Assembly (NCBI GenBank): GCA_035503915.1
Contig: DATJSU010000049.1
Location: forward strand, 186,001 to 250,000
From: DATJMJ01 sp035503915
Lineage (GTDB): Bacteria; Actinomycetota; Acidimicrobiia; Acidimicrobiales; Palsa-688
Length of the DNA stretch: 64,000 nt
Direction of reading: 5' to 3'
A program made the position numbers and the translations under genes. Positions 16,948 through 25,600 of this stretch are shown here, piece after piece. The notes under the pieces were generated by a model. It saw only the letters and a list, made by a program, of their open reading frames with translations, was not told the DNA's origin and made no database searches. Every line of letters starts with the position of its first letter. Positions within the stretch are counted from its first letter, which is position 1.

Positions 16948-17634
16948 ATGCACCTCGAACCACCTGAGGACGAGCCGGTCCGGCCCTTGACCGACATCCA
17001 GGAGATCGACGCGAAGATGTTCCAGCTCTTCGCCCTCGTCGTGGAGGCGCTTGCGGCGGCGACAGACGCGCTGCTTTCCGGCGACAAGCATGTCGCGACG
17101 GTCCTTTCCGGCCGTGATGTGCAAGTCGACGATGTCTATGAGGAAGTGGAGCGCCTGATCAACCGAGCGGTCGCCCTGGAGCACCCTCCAAAAAACGACC
17201 TCCGCTTCCTCCTCACAGCGTTGCGCGTCGTCCCTGAGCTCGAGCGCAGCCACGAACTGGCAGAGCACATCGCAAGGCGTGCCGCTTATGGCCTTGGCAG
17301 CGAGCTGAGCCCACGTTCGAGAGGGCTCATCGACAGGATGGGCAAGGTCGGCGCCATCATGTGGCGTGGTGCCGCCGACTGCTGGTACGACAGACAGAGC
17401 CGCTCGCTCCAGGAGCTCGCACAACACGACGAGGAGATGGACGACCTGCAAATGGTGCTCGTAAGCGAGGTGGCGGCGTCGCACGCGCCGACCGCTGTGG
17501 CGATGGAGCTGGCCCTTGTGGCGCGGTTTTACGAGCGCCTCGGCGACCACGCCGTCAATGTCGCCCGCATGGTGGGTGGCCTCCATGACGAGCTGCGCAG
17601 AGGGCGCAAGCCCCCTCCGCAGCCGCAAGGGTGA
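16948..17634 (+). CDS. phoU: PhoU-family phosphate-signalling protein
   Basis: A 228-residue all-helical protein with two PhoU repeats. The repeat signature appears as FYERLGDHAVNVARMV near the C-terminus and a degenerate copy (ELERSHELAEHIARRA) in the middle, each with the E/D-x-x-x-D metal pattern. PhoU normally connects the Pst phosphate transporter to the PhoR kinase. No pst or phoBR genes are in this window, so the partner is not shown. The first 20 residues are acidic and Pro-rich. The ATG overlaps no neighbour; the divergent HAD phosphatase starts 83 bases away, perhaps a phosphate-related pair, but that is inference. Confidence 0.85.
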   Translation: MHLEPPEDEPVRPLTDIQEIDAKMFQLFALVVEALAAATDALLSGDKHVATVLSGRDVQVDDVYEEVERLINRAVALEHPPKNDLRFLLTALRVVPELERSHELAEHIARRAAYGLGSELSPRSRGLIDRMGKVGAIMWRGAADCWYDRQSRSLQELAQHDEEMDDLQMVLVSEVAASHAPTAVAMELALVARFYERLGDHAVNVARMVGGLHDELRRGRKPPPQPQG

Positions 17635-17747
17635 CGCAACGGCCGACCTGGCGCGCGTTGTGCGAACTGCGGTACGGGTAGAGAGCCACTGAGCTGGTAC
17701 GGTGGCGAGGTCATCGAGCCCAACGGGTGAGGAAGGAATGTCGATCG

Positions 17748-18086
17748 ATGGAACTCGGTCTCGAGGTAGACGAAGGCCGCCAACCGTACACGGTCCTTGC
17801 TGTCAAGGGCGAAGTTGACGTGTACACGGCGCCTCGGTTGAGGGAAAAGCTGGTCGAGCTTGTCAGTCAGGGCAAGCACCAGATCGTGGTCGACCTCGAG
17901 GGGGTGGACTTCTTGGACTCTACCGGCCTTGGTGTGCTGGTCGGCGGCCTCAAGCGCCTCCGCAGCCACGATGGCGACCTCACGCTGGTCTGTACCCACC
18001 AGCGGATCCTCAAGGTGTTCGAGATCACCGGCCTCACCAAGGTCTTTTCGATCTATGACTCGGTCGAACAGGCCGTAGCGCAGTAG
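17748..18086 (+). CDS. anti-sigma factor antagonist (STAS domain, SpoIIAA/RsbV-like)
   Basis: A 112-residue single STAS domain. The phosphorylatable serine is Ser58 in DFLDSTGLGVLVGG; the preceding GEVDVYTAPRLREKL strand-helix is typical. In its unphosphorylated form such a protein binds an anti-sigma kinase and frees the sigma factor. ATG 17748 is chosen because GAGGAAGGA lies ten bases upstream; the frame opens seven codons earlier at a GTG. It is followed after 24 bases by a SpoIIAB/RsbW-like gene, the expected partner. No sigma gene follows; the nearest SigB-like sigma factor is at 35062. Confidence 0.92.
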   Translation: MELGLEVDEGRQPYTVLAVKGEVDVYTAPRLREKLVELVSQGKHQIVVDLEGVDFLDSTGLGVLVGGLKRLRSHDGDLTLVCTHQRILKVFEITGLTKVFSIYDSVEQAVAQ

Positions 18087-18110
18087 CCCAGGCGCCCTCC
18101 TCCTGCCCCG

Positions 18111-18659
18111 ATGGAGCGCTCCTTGGTGCTGGAGCTGGAGGTCCCTTCCAGCCCCGAGTACATCGCCATAGTCCGCTTGGTGGTCGCCTCAGTGGCCGCA
18201 GGACGCCGGCAACTGGCGGACGAGCGGGTGGACGACCTGAAGCTCGCCGTCTCCGAAGCCTGCACCAACGCCATCGAGGCCAACCGGGCGGTGCGGCCCG
18301 ATGCCCCAGTCCACGTCGAGATATGGGAGTCCCCCGACCGTCTCGAGGTCAGCATCGAGGACTCGGGACCGGGATTTGACCTGGACAAGCTCGCCGCGCC
18401 GCCGCCTATGACCGACCCGCAGCGCCTCAATTTCGAGCGGGGCCTCGGCATACCTCTCATTCGCACTTTGGTCGACAACGCCGTCTTTGTCCGGAGAGAA
18501 AAAGGTACCTCCGTGCGCATGACCGTCTTCGGGGGGCCTCAAGACGGCGACGACACGGGGGCCATTTCCATGGACGTCTCGAGCTTGTCGAACTTGGCAA
18601 GCGTGATCGACTCTCCTGGTGCCCGCCTCCGGGCTCAGCCTCCTGCCCAGGAGGACTGA
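18111..18659 (+). CDS. anti-sigma regulatory factor (HATPase, RsbW/SpoIIAB-like)
   Basis: GHKL-type serine kinase, 182 residues, predicted to bind a sigma factor and to phosphorylate the STAS protein encoded just upstream. Motifs: N box SEACTNAIEAN, G1 box EDSGPGFDLDKL and G2 box RGLGIPLIRTLVDNA. The C-terminal ~35 residues (TGAISMDVSSLSNL onward) extend beyond the kinase fold and are Pro/Ala-rich. The ATG lacks a strong Shine-Dalgarno, and translation may depend on the upstream gene. Which sigma factor it controls cannot be read from the sequence. Confidence 0.88.
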   Translation: MERSLVLELEVPSSPEYIAIVRLVVASVAAGRRQLADERVDDLKLAVSEACTNAIEANRAVRPDAPVHVEIWESPDRLEVSIEDSGPGFDLDKLAAPPPMTDPQRLNFERGLGIPLIRTLVDNAVFVRREKGTSVRMTVFGGPQDGDDTGAISMDVSSLSNLASVIDSPGARLRAQPPAQED

Positions 18660-18994
18660 GCAAGGGGTGGCGGCCGGCAGCCTGGCGCCGTCTGCTGCTG
18701 CCCCGCCGCTCAGCAGTTGCCTGCTCGGGAGGTCACAAAAGGACTTTGGCCCCATCAAAATGGCGACCTTTGGACTTGACTTTGGCTTCCTCAAAACCTA
18801 GGTTCAGCCACGTCTGAAGATGTCCTTGGCGCCGCGTTCGGTTGTGCACGAGCAGCCCACCGGCATTCCGTTGCCGATCGGCATAGCGGGGCGGAGCGGG
18901 GCTTTAGGCGAAAAGCTGGGCGCCAAGTTCGTGCGGTGTGCCTTAGTAAACTGCCTCGGCACGGTCCGGGGTTGCCCCGACAAGGAGAATTTGC
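18660..18994 (+). other. non-coding stretch upstream of hppA
   Basis: No convincing gene. It contains a nine-base direct repeat GACTTTGGC (18742-18750 and 18778-18786) inside an AT-richer patch and, near the end, an AAGGAG for hppA. A promoter for hppA should lie here; TTAGTAAACT near 18945 is a weak -10 candidate. No strong hairpin was found. Confidence 0.4.
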
Positions 18995-21433
18995 ATGAGC
19001 CACTACATCGCCGCCGCCTCGGGCGGGTACCAGGCGTTCACGCTGCGAGGAGAGGAATGGGGCTGGCTCATCTTCGCCCTCGCCTGCGCTCTCATATCGA
19101 TACTCACCGCCTTGGTACTGATGCGAAATGTGCTCGCCGCAGACGAAGGGACGCCGGCAATGCGCGAAATCGCGCGTGCCATCCAGGAGGGCGCTCTTGC
19201 GTACCTTCGCCGCCAGTACAGGACGATCGGCTTGATAGTCGTGCCTGTGGCCGTCCTCGTCTTCATTACCGCGACAAAGGTGGTGAACACGGCGACCGGC
19301 CATGTAGTGCTCGGCTTTGTGCCGTCGGGCATCTACCGGACGCTCGCCTTCATCGTCGGGGCGACCTTCTCTGGTCTCGCCGGCTTCATCGGTATGAGCA
19401 CGGCAGTGAGAGGCAATGTCCGCACCGCAGCAGGTGCTCGTAACGGTTCTCTCGCTGGGGCGCTGCGGGTCGCGATCCGCACCGGCGGTGTAACAGGGCT
19501 CTTCGTCGTGGGTTTCGGGCTCCTTGGCGCCACGGTCATCGTGATGCTTGCCCAGCACACGGCTACGGCGATCCTCGTCGGGTTCGGGTTCGGCGGCTCG
19601 CTCCTGGCACTGTTCATGCGCGTTGGCGGAGGCATTTACACCAAGGCAGCGGACGTCGGCGGCGACCTCGTAGGCAAGGTGGAAGCGGGCATACCCGAGG
19701 ACGACCCCCGTAATGCTGCGACCATTGCTGACAACGTCGGCGACAACGTCGGCGACTGCGCAGGGATGGCGGCCGACCTTTTTGAGTCTTATGGAGTGAT
19801 CATCGTCGCAAGCTTGATCCTCGGGAACTTTGGCTTTGTCAGCATCCACAAGGACGCAGCGCTCGGCATCACTTTCCCCCTCGTCGTCATGGGGATAGGG
19901 ATCCTGGCCTCGATCGTCGGGGTTTTCCAGATCCGTGCAACTTCACACGACCGCACTGCTATGGCGCCGATCAACCGAGGCTTCATGATCGCGGCAGCGA
20001 TCACCCTCGTCGGGAGCTTGTTTGTAGCGCTGTTTTATGTGCACGACATAAAGGTTTGGGTTGCCGTCCTGGTCGGTGTGCTGCTCGGGCAAGTGATATC
20101 GCGGGTAACGGAGTTCTACACCTCGACTGAGACTTCTCCTGTCCAGGAAATTGCCGAGTCCACGCGGACCGGGCCCGCGACGACCATCCTTTCCGGCGTA
20201 GGTGTGGGCCTCGAGTCCTCGGTTGCGGGGATCCTTGCGGTAATTATTGCGATCGCTGTGGCTGTCGGGCTCGGCAACGGCAATATCCAGTTTTCTCTGT
20301 ACCTCGTCTCCCTTATCGGCGTCGGCTTACTGTCAACGACCGGCATCGTCGTTTCTCAGGACACGTACGGGCCGGTTTCTGACAACGCGGCTGGGATCGC
20401 CGAGATGAGCGGCGAGTTCGAGGGTGAGGCCGAGCGCATCATGGTGAGCTTGGACGCGGTCGGCAATACGACCAAGGCGATAACCAAGGGCGTGGCGATC
20501 GGCTCCGCCGTGATCGCGGCAGTGGCACTTTTCGCAGCGTTCGTGCAGACGATCGGCCAAGAGCTCGGGATCACGACGGCGGGCAACAGCCTTTACCAAA
20601 ACTTCCGCACAGAGATCAATATCGCGGAGCCCAAGGTGTTCATCGGCCTCCTCATCGGCGGGTCGATCGCTTTCCTCGCTTCCTCCTTCCTGATCCGGGC
20701 TGTAGGGCGCTCCGCCGGCACGGTGGTCGAGGAAGTCCGCAACCAGTTCCGCGAGCACCCGGGGATCATGGACGGCACGGAGCGGCCCGAGTACGGCAGG
20801 GTCGTCGACATCTGCACGCGGGCCTCCATCCGCGAGCTTGCGACGCCCGCCCTGATCGCGGTGCTGGCGCCCGTGATAGTCGGCTTTGGGATTGGGTACT
20901 TGGCACTGGGTGCGTTCCTTGCGGCGGCGATCTTGACGGCACAGCTGATGGCAGTGTTCTTGTCCAATACCGGAGGCGCATGGGACAACGCCAAGAAGTA
21001 CATCGAAGAGGGCCACTACGGGGGCAAGGGCTCCGATTCGCACAAGGCTGCAGTCATCGGCGACACCGTTGGTGACCCCTTCAAGGACACGGCGGGCCCT
21101 GCGCTCAACCCCCTCATGAAGGTGATGAACCTCGTCAGCCTGCTCATCTTGCCTACCGTGATCACGACGCAGAACAACAACGCAGAGCGCTATTCGATCG
21201 CGGCAGTGGCATTAGTCATCGTTGCCGCGGGCGTCGTTTTCTCCAAGCGCCATGTTGAGGGGCTCTCCTCTTCATCCTCTCCCGTCACGCAGCCCGCCCC
21301 GCTCGCGACGGCGGCGGCCTCGGTTCGCCCCGACGGTGACGGCGCAGGGGGGGGCGCAGGCGGCAGCGCCGGCCCTGCTACCAGCGCACCTGGCCCGGTG
21401 CCCCCGGCCGGAGCTTCTGGGGCTGGCGCTTGA
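18995..21433 (+). CDS. hppA: membrane-bound proton-pumping pyrophosphatase, K+-independent type
   Basis: Integral-membrane pyrophosphatase with about 16 helices that couples PPi hydrolysis to H+ export. 812 residues. Substrate-binding motifs are complete: DVGGDLVGKVEAGIPEDDPRN, DNVGDNVGDCAGMAADLFESY, and in the C-terminal half GDTVGDPFKDTAGPALNPL. The selectivity motif reads GNTTKAITKG; Lys and Thr at these positions mark the K+-independent class (Ala/Gly in K+-dependent enzymes). The last ~55 residues after the final helix are an unusual Ser/Pro/Gly/Ala-rich tail. ATG preceded by AAGGAG eight bases upstream. Monocistronic, with topA following after 67 bases. Confidence 0.95.
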   Translation: MSHYIAAASGGYQAFTLRGEEWGWLIFALACALISILTALVLMRNVLAADEGTPAMREIARAIQEGALAYLRRQYRTIGLIVVPVAVLVFITATKVVNTATGHVVLGFVPSGIYRTLAFIVGATFSGLAGFIGMSTAVRGNVRTAAGARNGSLAGALRVAIRTGGVTGLFVVGFGLLGATVIVMLAQHTATAILVGFGFGGSLLALFMRVGGGIYTKAADVGGDLVGKVEAGIPEDDPRNAATIADNVGDNVGDCAGMAADLFESYGVIIVASLILGNFGFVSIHKDAALGITFPLVVMGIGILASIVGVFQIRATSHDRTAMAPINRGFMIAAAITLVGSLFVALFYVHDIKVWVAVLVGVLLGQVISRVTEFYTSTETSPVQEIAESTRTGPATTILSGVGVGLESSVAGILAVIIAIAVAVGLGNGNIQFSLYLVSLIGVGLLSTTGIVVSQDTYGPVSDNAAGIAEMSGEFEGEAERIMVSLDAVGNTTKAITKGVAIGSAVIAAVALFAAFVQTIGQELGITTAGNSLYQNFRTEINIAEPKVFIGLLIGGSIAFLASSFLIRAVGRSAGTVVEEVRNQFREHPGIMDGTERPEYGRVVDICTRASIRELATPALIAVLAPVIVGFGIGYLALGAFLAAAILTAQLMAVFLSNTGGAWDNAKKYIEEGHYGGKGSDSHKAAVIGDTVGDPFKDTAGPALNPLMKVMNLVSLLILPTVITTQNNNAERYSIAAVALVIVAAGVVFSKRHVEGLSSSSSPVTQPAPLATAAASVRPDGDGAGGGAGGSAGPATSAPGPVPPAGASGAGA

Positions 21434-21500
21434 ACCGTCATTTAGGACAACCTGTTAATCCTGGTACTGCCCTCGATGCTCGAACCTGGTAACTCCCTAC

Positions 21501-24323
21501 ATGCCTAAGCCGCTTGTCATTGTCGAGTCACCTGCGAAAGCGAAGACGATCGCGGGCTTCCTCGGCAACGGGTACATGGTGGAGCCCTCGATCGGGCACA
21601 TCCGCGACCTCCCGGGGGATGCGAGCGACATACCAGAGGCGTACAAGCGTGAACCCTGGGCCCGTCTCGGCGTCGACGTCGACAACGGGTTCAAGCCTCT
21701 CTATGTCGTGGTGCCCGGCAAGAAAGAGCGGGTCAGCAAACTGAAAGCGCTGCTCAAGGACGCGAGCGAGCTTTACCTAGCTACAGACGAGGACCGCGAG
21801 GGCGAGTCGATCGCCTGGCACCTGCTCGAAGTCCTCCACCCTCGGGTCCCCGTGAAACGGATGGTCTTCCACGAGATCACACCCGAGGCGATCAGGCATG
21901 CTGTCGCCAACTCGCGCGACCTCGACCGCCGTCTGGTCGACGCACAGGAAACCCGCCGGATCCTCGACCGCCTCTACGGCTACGAGGTGAGCCCGGTGCT
22001 TTGGCGCAAGGTGCTGCCCCGGCTTTCGGCTGGGCGGGTGCAGTCGGTCGCTACGCGTTTGCTCGTCGAGCGGGAGCGGGCGCGGATGCGCTTCCGCTCA
22101 GCGTCCTATTGGGACATATCCGGGCGTTTCCATGCCAGTGCGGAAAAGGCTTCCCAGCGTGGGCGGGCAAAGGCGCCAGCAGGCGCCGGAGCGAGCGACC
22201 ACCCGAGCTTCGGGGCGCTCCTTGTCGCCGTCGACGGGGCACGCCTCGCCACGGGCCGAGACTTTGGCGAAGACGGCCGGCTCATCCGCGAAGACGTCGT
22301 CCTTTTGGACGAGAGCGGCGCACGTGGTCTCGGAGAGCGCCTCGCAAACGCGGAGTTCGAAGTCCGCAGCATCGATGAAAAGCCTTGGAGGCGCTCCCCC
22401 TATCCCCCCTTCCTCACATCGACCCTGCAGCAAGAGGCGGGCCGAAAGCTCCGCTTTTCCTCGGCGCGCACCATGCGCGTCGCTCAGGACCTCTACGAAG
22501 CCGGTTACATCACATACATGCGCACCGACAGCACGACGCTGTCGGACCAAGCCCTCGCGGCCGCCCGAAGGGTGGTCAACGACCTCTACGGCAAGGATTA
22601 CCTGCCGTCGTCCCCTCGCCGCTACGACAAGCGCGTAAAGAACGCTCAAGAGGCGCACGAGGCGATCCGCCCGGCCGGCGACAGTTTCCGTCACCCAGAG
22701 CGAACAAGCCTGAGCGGGGACCAGTTGCGGCTTTATGAGTTGATCTGGAAGCGCACGGTCGCTTCTCAGATGGCGGACGCACAAGGCTTGAGCGTGCAGG
22801 TCCGCCTCGGGGCGACGAGCTCTGCCGGCGAGGACGCCGAGTTTGCCGCCAACGGGCGGGTCATCAATTTCCCGGGCTTTTTGAGGGCTTATGTGGAGGG
22901 CTCCGACGAACCCGAAGCCGATCTCGAGGACCGCGAAGTGCGCCTCCCGCGACTTGCACGGGGCGACGCTGTGGAGCCCGAGGAGCTCCGCGCCGAAGGG
23001 CACTCGACCCAGCCGCCCGCGCGTTACAGCGAAGCTTCTTTGGTCAAAGCCTTGGAGGAGATGGGCGTCGGGCGGCCCTCGACTTACGCCACGATCTTGG
23101 ACACCATCCAAAACCGTGGCTACGTATGGAAAAAGGGGACGGCTCTCGTGCCGTCTTGGACCGCGTTCGCGGTCGTGGGGCTGCTCGAGCAGCATTTCTC
23201 GAAGTTGGTCGACTACGGGTTTACAGCCGAAATGGAAGAAGATCTCGACGACATCGCGAGGGGGGAACAGGAGTCGCTCCCTTGGCTCACGCGGTTCTAT
23301 TTCGGTGCGCCGAAAGGTGGAGCGCGCGGTAACGGCGAAGCTACCGGCTTGAAGCAAATGGTGGCGGAACGTTTGGGCGAGATCGATGCCCGCGCGGTCA
23401 ACTCGATCCCCGTCGGTGGCCAAGGTTCGGGGATCGTCGTGCGGGTGGGCCGCTACGGGCCGTACCTGCAAGAAGGTGACGGCCAAAGACGTGCCTCACT
23501 TCCTGAGGATCTTGCGCCCGACGAGCTGACGGTCGAGCGTGCGCGCGAGATCCTTGACGTCCCTCCAGCCGAACGAGAGGACCGAGAGCTCGGGACAGAT
23601 CCACGCACGGTCCTGCCCGTGCTCGTGCGCAACGGGCGCTTCGGGCCTTACGTGCAGCTCGGGCGAGCGGAGGAACTCGCGACCAAGCCCAAGACATCCT
23701 CGTTGCTTTCGGGCATGAGCCCGGACGGGCTCACCCTCGAGGACGCCCTTCGCCTGCTCAGCCTGCCGCGGGCGCTCGGGCATGCCCCTGGGAGCAAAGA
23801 GGCCGTCATAGCCGACAACGGCCGTTACGGGCCTTACGTGGTGCAAGGCAAGGAGTACCGCTCACTCGAGAACGAAGAGCAGCTCTTCACTATCACGCTC
23901 GAAGAAGCGCTTGACTTGCTCTCCAAACCGCGGGGGAGGCGTACCCGCCAGGCCGCGCAGCCCTTGGCGGAGCTCGGCACCGACCCGGTAAGCGGCGCAG
24001 CGGTCGTCGTCAAGGAGGGCCGCTTCGGCCCCTATGTTACCGATGGGACTGTCAATGCGTCCTTGCGCCGGGGGGACACGATCGAAAACCTGACTCTCGA
24101 GCGGGCCGCTGAGCTGCTAGCGGACCGGCGCGCCCGGGCCGAAGCCGACGCGGCTGCTGGGGTAGCGCGGGGTCGCGGGCGGCGAGCTGCGCCGGCCAAG
24201 GCCACCACGGCTCGGAAGGCGACGAAGGCCACCAAGGCTGTCAAGGCCACCAAGGCTGTCAAGGCTGTCAAGGCTCGGAAGGCGACGAAGGCGGCTGGAG
24301 CTGCAAAGGCGGCCGGCCGCTAG
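21501..24323 (+). CDS. topA: DNA topoisomerase I
   Basis: Type IA topoisomerase that relaxes negative supercoils, 940 residues. The Toprim domain starts LVIVESPAKAKTIAGFLG and carries DEDREGESIAWHL; the catalytic tyrosine is Tyr339 in YITYMRTDST. Instead of zinc fingers the C-terminal part has four copies of a GRYGPY/GRFGPYV repeat (about residues 650-860), as in other actinobacteria. The end is a Lys/Ala/Thr-rich tail (KATKA-type repeats, last ~45 residues) thought to hold DNA and aid processivity. The stop codon overlaps the convergent stop of the PspC gene in the tetranucleotide CTAG. Confidence 0.95.
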   Translation: MPKPLVIVESPAKAKTIAGFLGNGYMVEPSIGHIRDLPGDASDIPEAYKREPWARLGVDVDNGFKPLYVVVPGKKERVSKLKALLKDASELYLATDEDREGESIAWHLLEVLHPRVPVKRMVFHEITPEAIRHAVANSRDLDRRLVDAQETRRILDRLYGYEVSPVLWRKVLPRLSAGRVQSVATRLLVERERARMRFRSASYWDISGRFHASAEKASQRGRAKAPAGAGASDHPSFGALLVAVDGARLATGRDFGEDGRLIREDVVLLDESGARGLGERLANAEFEVRSIDEKPWRRSPYPPFLTSTLQQEAGRKLRFSSARTMRVAQDLYEAGYITYMRTDSTTLSDQALAAARRVVNDLYGKDYLPSSPRRYDKRVKNAQEAHEAIRPAGDSFRHPERTSLSGDQLRLYELIWKRTVASQMADAQGLSVQVRLGATSSAGEDAEFAANGRVINFPGFLRAYVEGSDEPEADLEDREVRLPRLARGDAVEPEELRAEGHSTQPPARYSEASLVKALEEMGVGRPSTYATILDTIQNRGYVWKKGTALVPSWTAFAVVGLLEQHFSKLVDYGFTAEMEEDLDDIARGEQESLPWLTRFYFGAPKGGARGNGEATGLKQMVAERLGEIDARAVNSIPVGGQGSGIVVRVGRYGPYLQEGDGQRRASLPEDLAPDELTVERAREILDVPPAEREDRELGTDPRTVLPVLVRNGRFGPYVQLGRAEELATKPKTSSLLSGMSPDGLTLEDALRLLSLPRALGHAPGSKEAVIADNGRYGPYVVQGKEYRSLENEEQLFTITLEEALDLLSKPRGRRTRQAAQPLAELGTDPVSGAAVVVKEGRFGPYVTDGTVNASLRRGDTIENLTLERAAELLADRRARAEADAAAGVARGRGRRAAPAKATTARKATKATKAVKATKAVKAVKARKATKAAGAAKAAGR
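24196..24313 (+). repeat. imperfect tandem repeats coding the topA lysine-rich tail
   Basis: Repeated units of the type AAGGCCACC and AAGGCTGTC encode KATKAVKA-like residues. This is the 3' end of topA, a normal low-complexity tail whose copy number may vary between strains. Confidence 0.8.
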
Positions 24324-25600
24324 TGGTGCCGCTCGACGGCTATCGAACCGATCCCCACGTGCAGGTTGAGCGTCAGCCGTCCCCCTTTTGGCGCGTGTGG
24401 GCCCCCTCGGACAACCCGGTGGAAGTTGGGACCTGATACCCCGAAGACGTTGACGTTCCCGATGCCCGTTGTGGCATTCACCGACACTGTTGCGGAGGCA
24501 GGCACGACCACAGAGAGCCGACCGATCCCGACCGACATGGTTACCGTGTGGCCGCTTGCCGGGAAGCTCACCGCGGACAAGTCGACGGCGAGGTTCCCGA
24601 TGCCCTCCCGGTAGTGCCTGTCAACACTGCTCAAGCTGCTCGGTGCGTAATGGCTGTAGCCGATCCCGCCCCGCAGAGACGACCCTGCGTTGAGGACGAA
24701 CCCAATAGCTGCCAGCATGCAGACCAGCACCAGCCCGATCACGAACACGCTAAAGCCGGAGCCGTGGCCCCGGCGGCGGCTTGCAATGCGCCGGGTAGCC
24801 CCGTAGGGCGGAGCCGATGGGACCCCCGCGGCAGCGAGTTGCTCTGAAGCCCATCCCGCAGCCGCCCGCTGAGCCTGCAGCCAATCGCTGTCCTGGGGGT
24901 CGTTGCCTGCCGGTGGCGCGAAGGTGGTGGGTGAGCTGGCCTCGCCCGGGCCTGCGCCCGGGCTGTCTGGGACGTATGGCCCCGGCCCGCTGGCTGGCGG
25001 GTACGGCACCGGCCCTCCGGTCTGGGCACCGGGCCACGGCCCCCCCTGCGAGGACGGCGGAGGGCCCCCTGGGCCGCCCCGGTAGCCGTTGCAGTTGTGC
25101 CAGGGGTTGAGCGGGCCGTGCCGGCTGAGCAGCAAGATGATGACGGCAGCGACGATCAGCAGGGCGGGGAGCGCCCTCCAGTGGAGCCCCGGCCCGACCC
25201 CGAAAGACCAAATGACTGCCAGTACCAACGACCCGAGCACGATCGCCCAGCTACGAGCGCTGCGGTCCCAGTCCTGCCAGGGCCTGCCCTGCACGGCGTC
25301 CTGTAAAGGGCTGGTGACTGCCCCGGCCTCGGGGATGATGACCCAAGCAAGGACATAGAGGAACATCCCCCCTATCCCTGCCAGGAACAGGAACGAGAAC
25401 AGCACAAAGCCCACCCGGAGGGAATTGGCGTCGACCCCGAGGTACTCCCCGAGCCCGCCAGCGACCCCACCGAGAAAACGGTTGCTCCTGCTGCGCCGTA
25501 GCTTCCGTTTACCGGCCTCGAATGGGGAACGGTAGGGGGCTGGGCCGGGCCCGGGCGGTTGGGTAGGGCTGGGAGCCTGCTGGTCCATGGTCTCGATCAT
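24320..25600 (-). CDS. PspC-domain membrane protein with LiaF-like C-terminal domain
   Basis: Envelope-stress protein of 426 residues. After a Pro-rich start, a PspC domain (~32-95: RSNRFLGGVAGGLGEYLGVD, then a transmembrane pair ending YVLAWVIIPEAG). Next come two more membrane segments (~115-160), a long Pro/Gly-rich cytoplasmic or external linker, another helix (~280-300), and a C-terminal beta-rich domain with repeated GIGN/GIGR units (GIGNLAVDLSAV, VGIGRLSVVVP, GIGNVNVFG), as in LiaF. It lies head to head with a PspC-histidine kinase: the possible starts overlap. Start could be ATG 25600 or ATG 25588. I infer that it senses or restrains the adjacent kinase as LiaF does LiaS. Confidence 0.85.
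   Translation of the reverse strand: MIETMDQQAPSPTQPPGPGPAPYRSPFEAGKRKLRRSRSNRFLGGVAGGLGEYLGVDANSLRVGFVLFSFLFLAGIGGMFLYVLAWVIIPEAGAVTSPLQDAVQGRPWQDWDRSARSWAIVLGSLVLAVIWSFGVGPGLHWRALPALLIVAAVIILLLSRHGPLNPWHNCNGYRGGPGGPPPSSQGGPWPGAQTGGPVPYPPASGPGPYVPDSPGAGPGEASSPTTFAPPAGNDPQDSDWLQAQRAAAGWASEQLAAAGVPSAPPYGATRRIASRRRGHGSGFSVFVIGLVLVCMLAAIGFVLNAGSSLRGGIGYSHYAPSSLSSVDRHYREGIGNLAVDLSAVSFPASGHTVTMSVGIGRLSVVVPASATVSVNATTGIGNVNVFGVSGPNFHRVVRGGPHAPKGGRLTLNLHVGIGSIAVERHH

Noticed and set aside
22098..23486. 462-codon minus-strand open frame
   Set aside because: Shadow of topA; high GC makes long antisense frames common.
24196..24313. Repeats considered as a mobile or CRISPR-like element
   Set aside because: Irregular short units inside topA that encode its ordinary Lys/Ala-rich tail.
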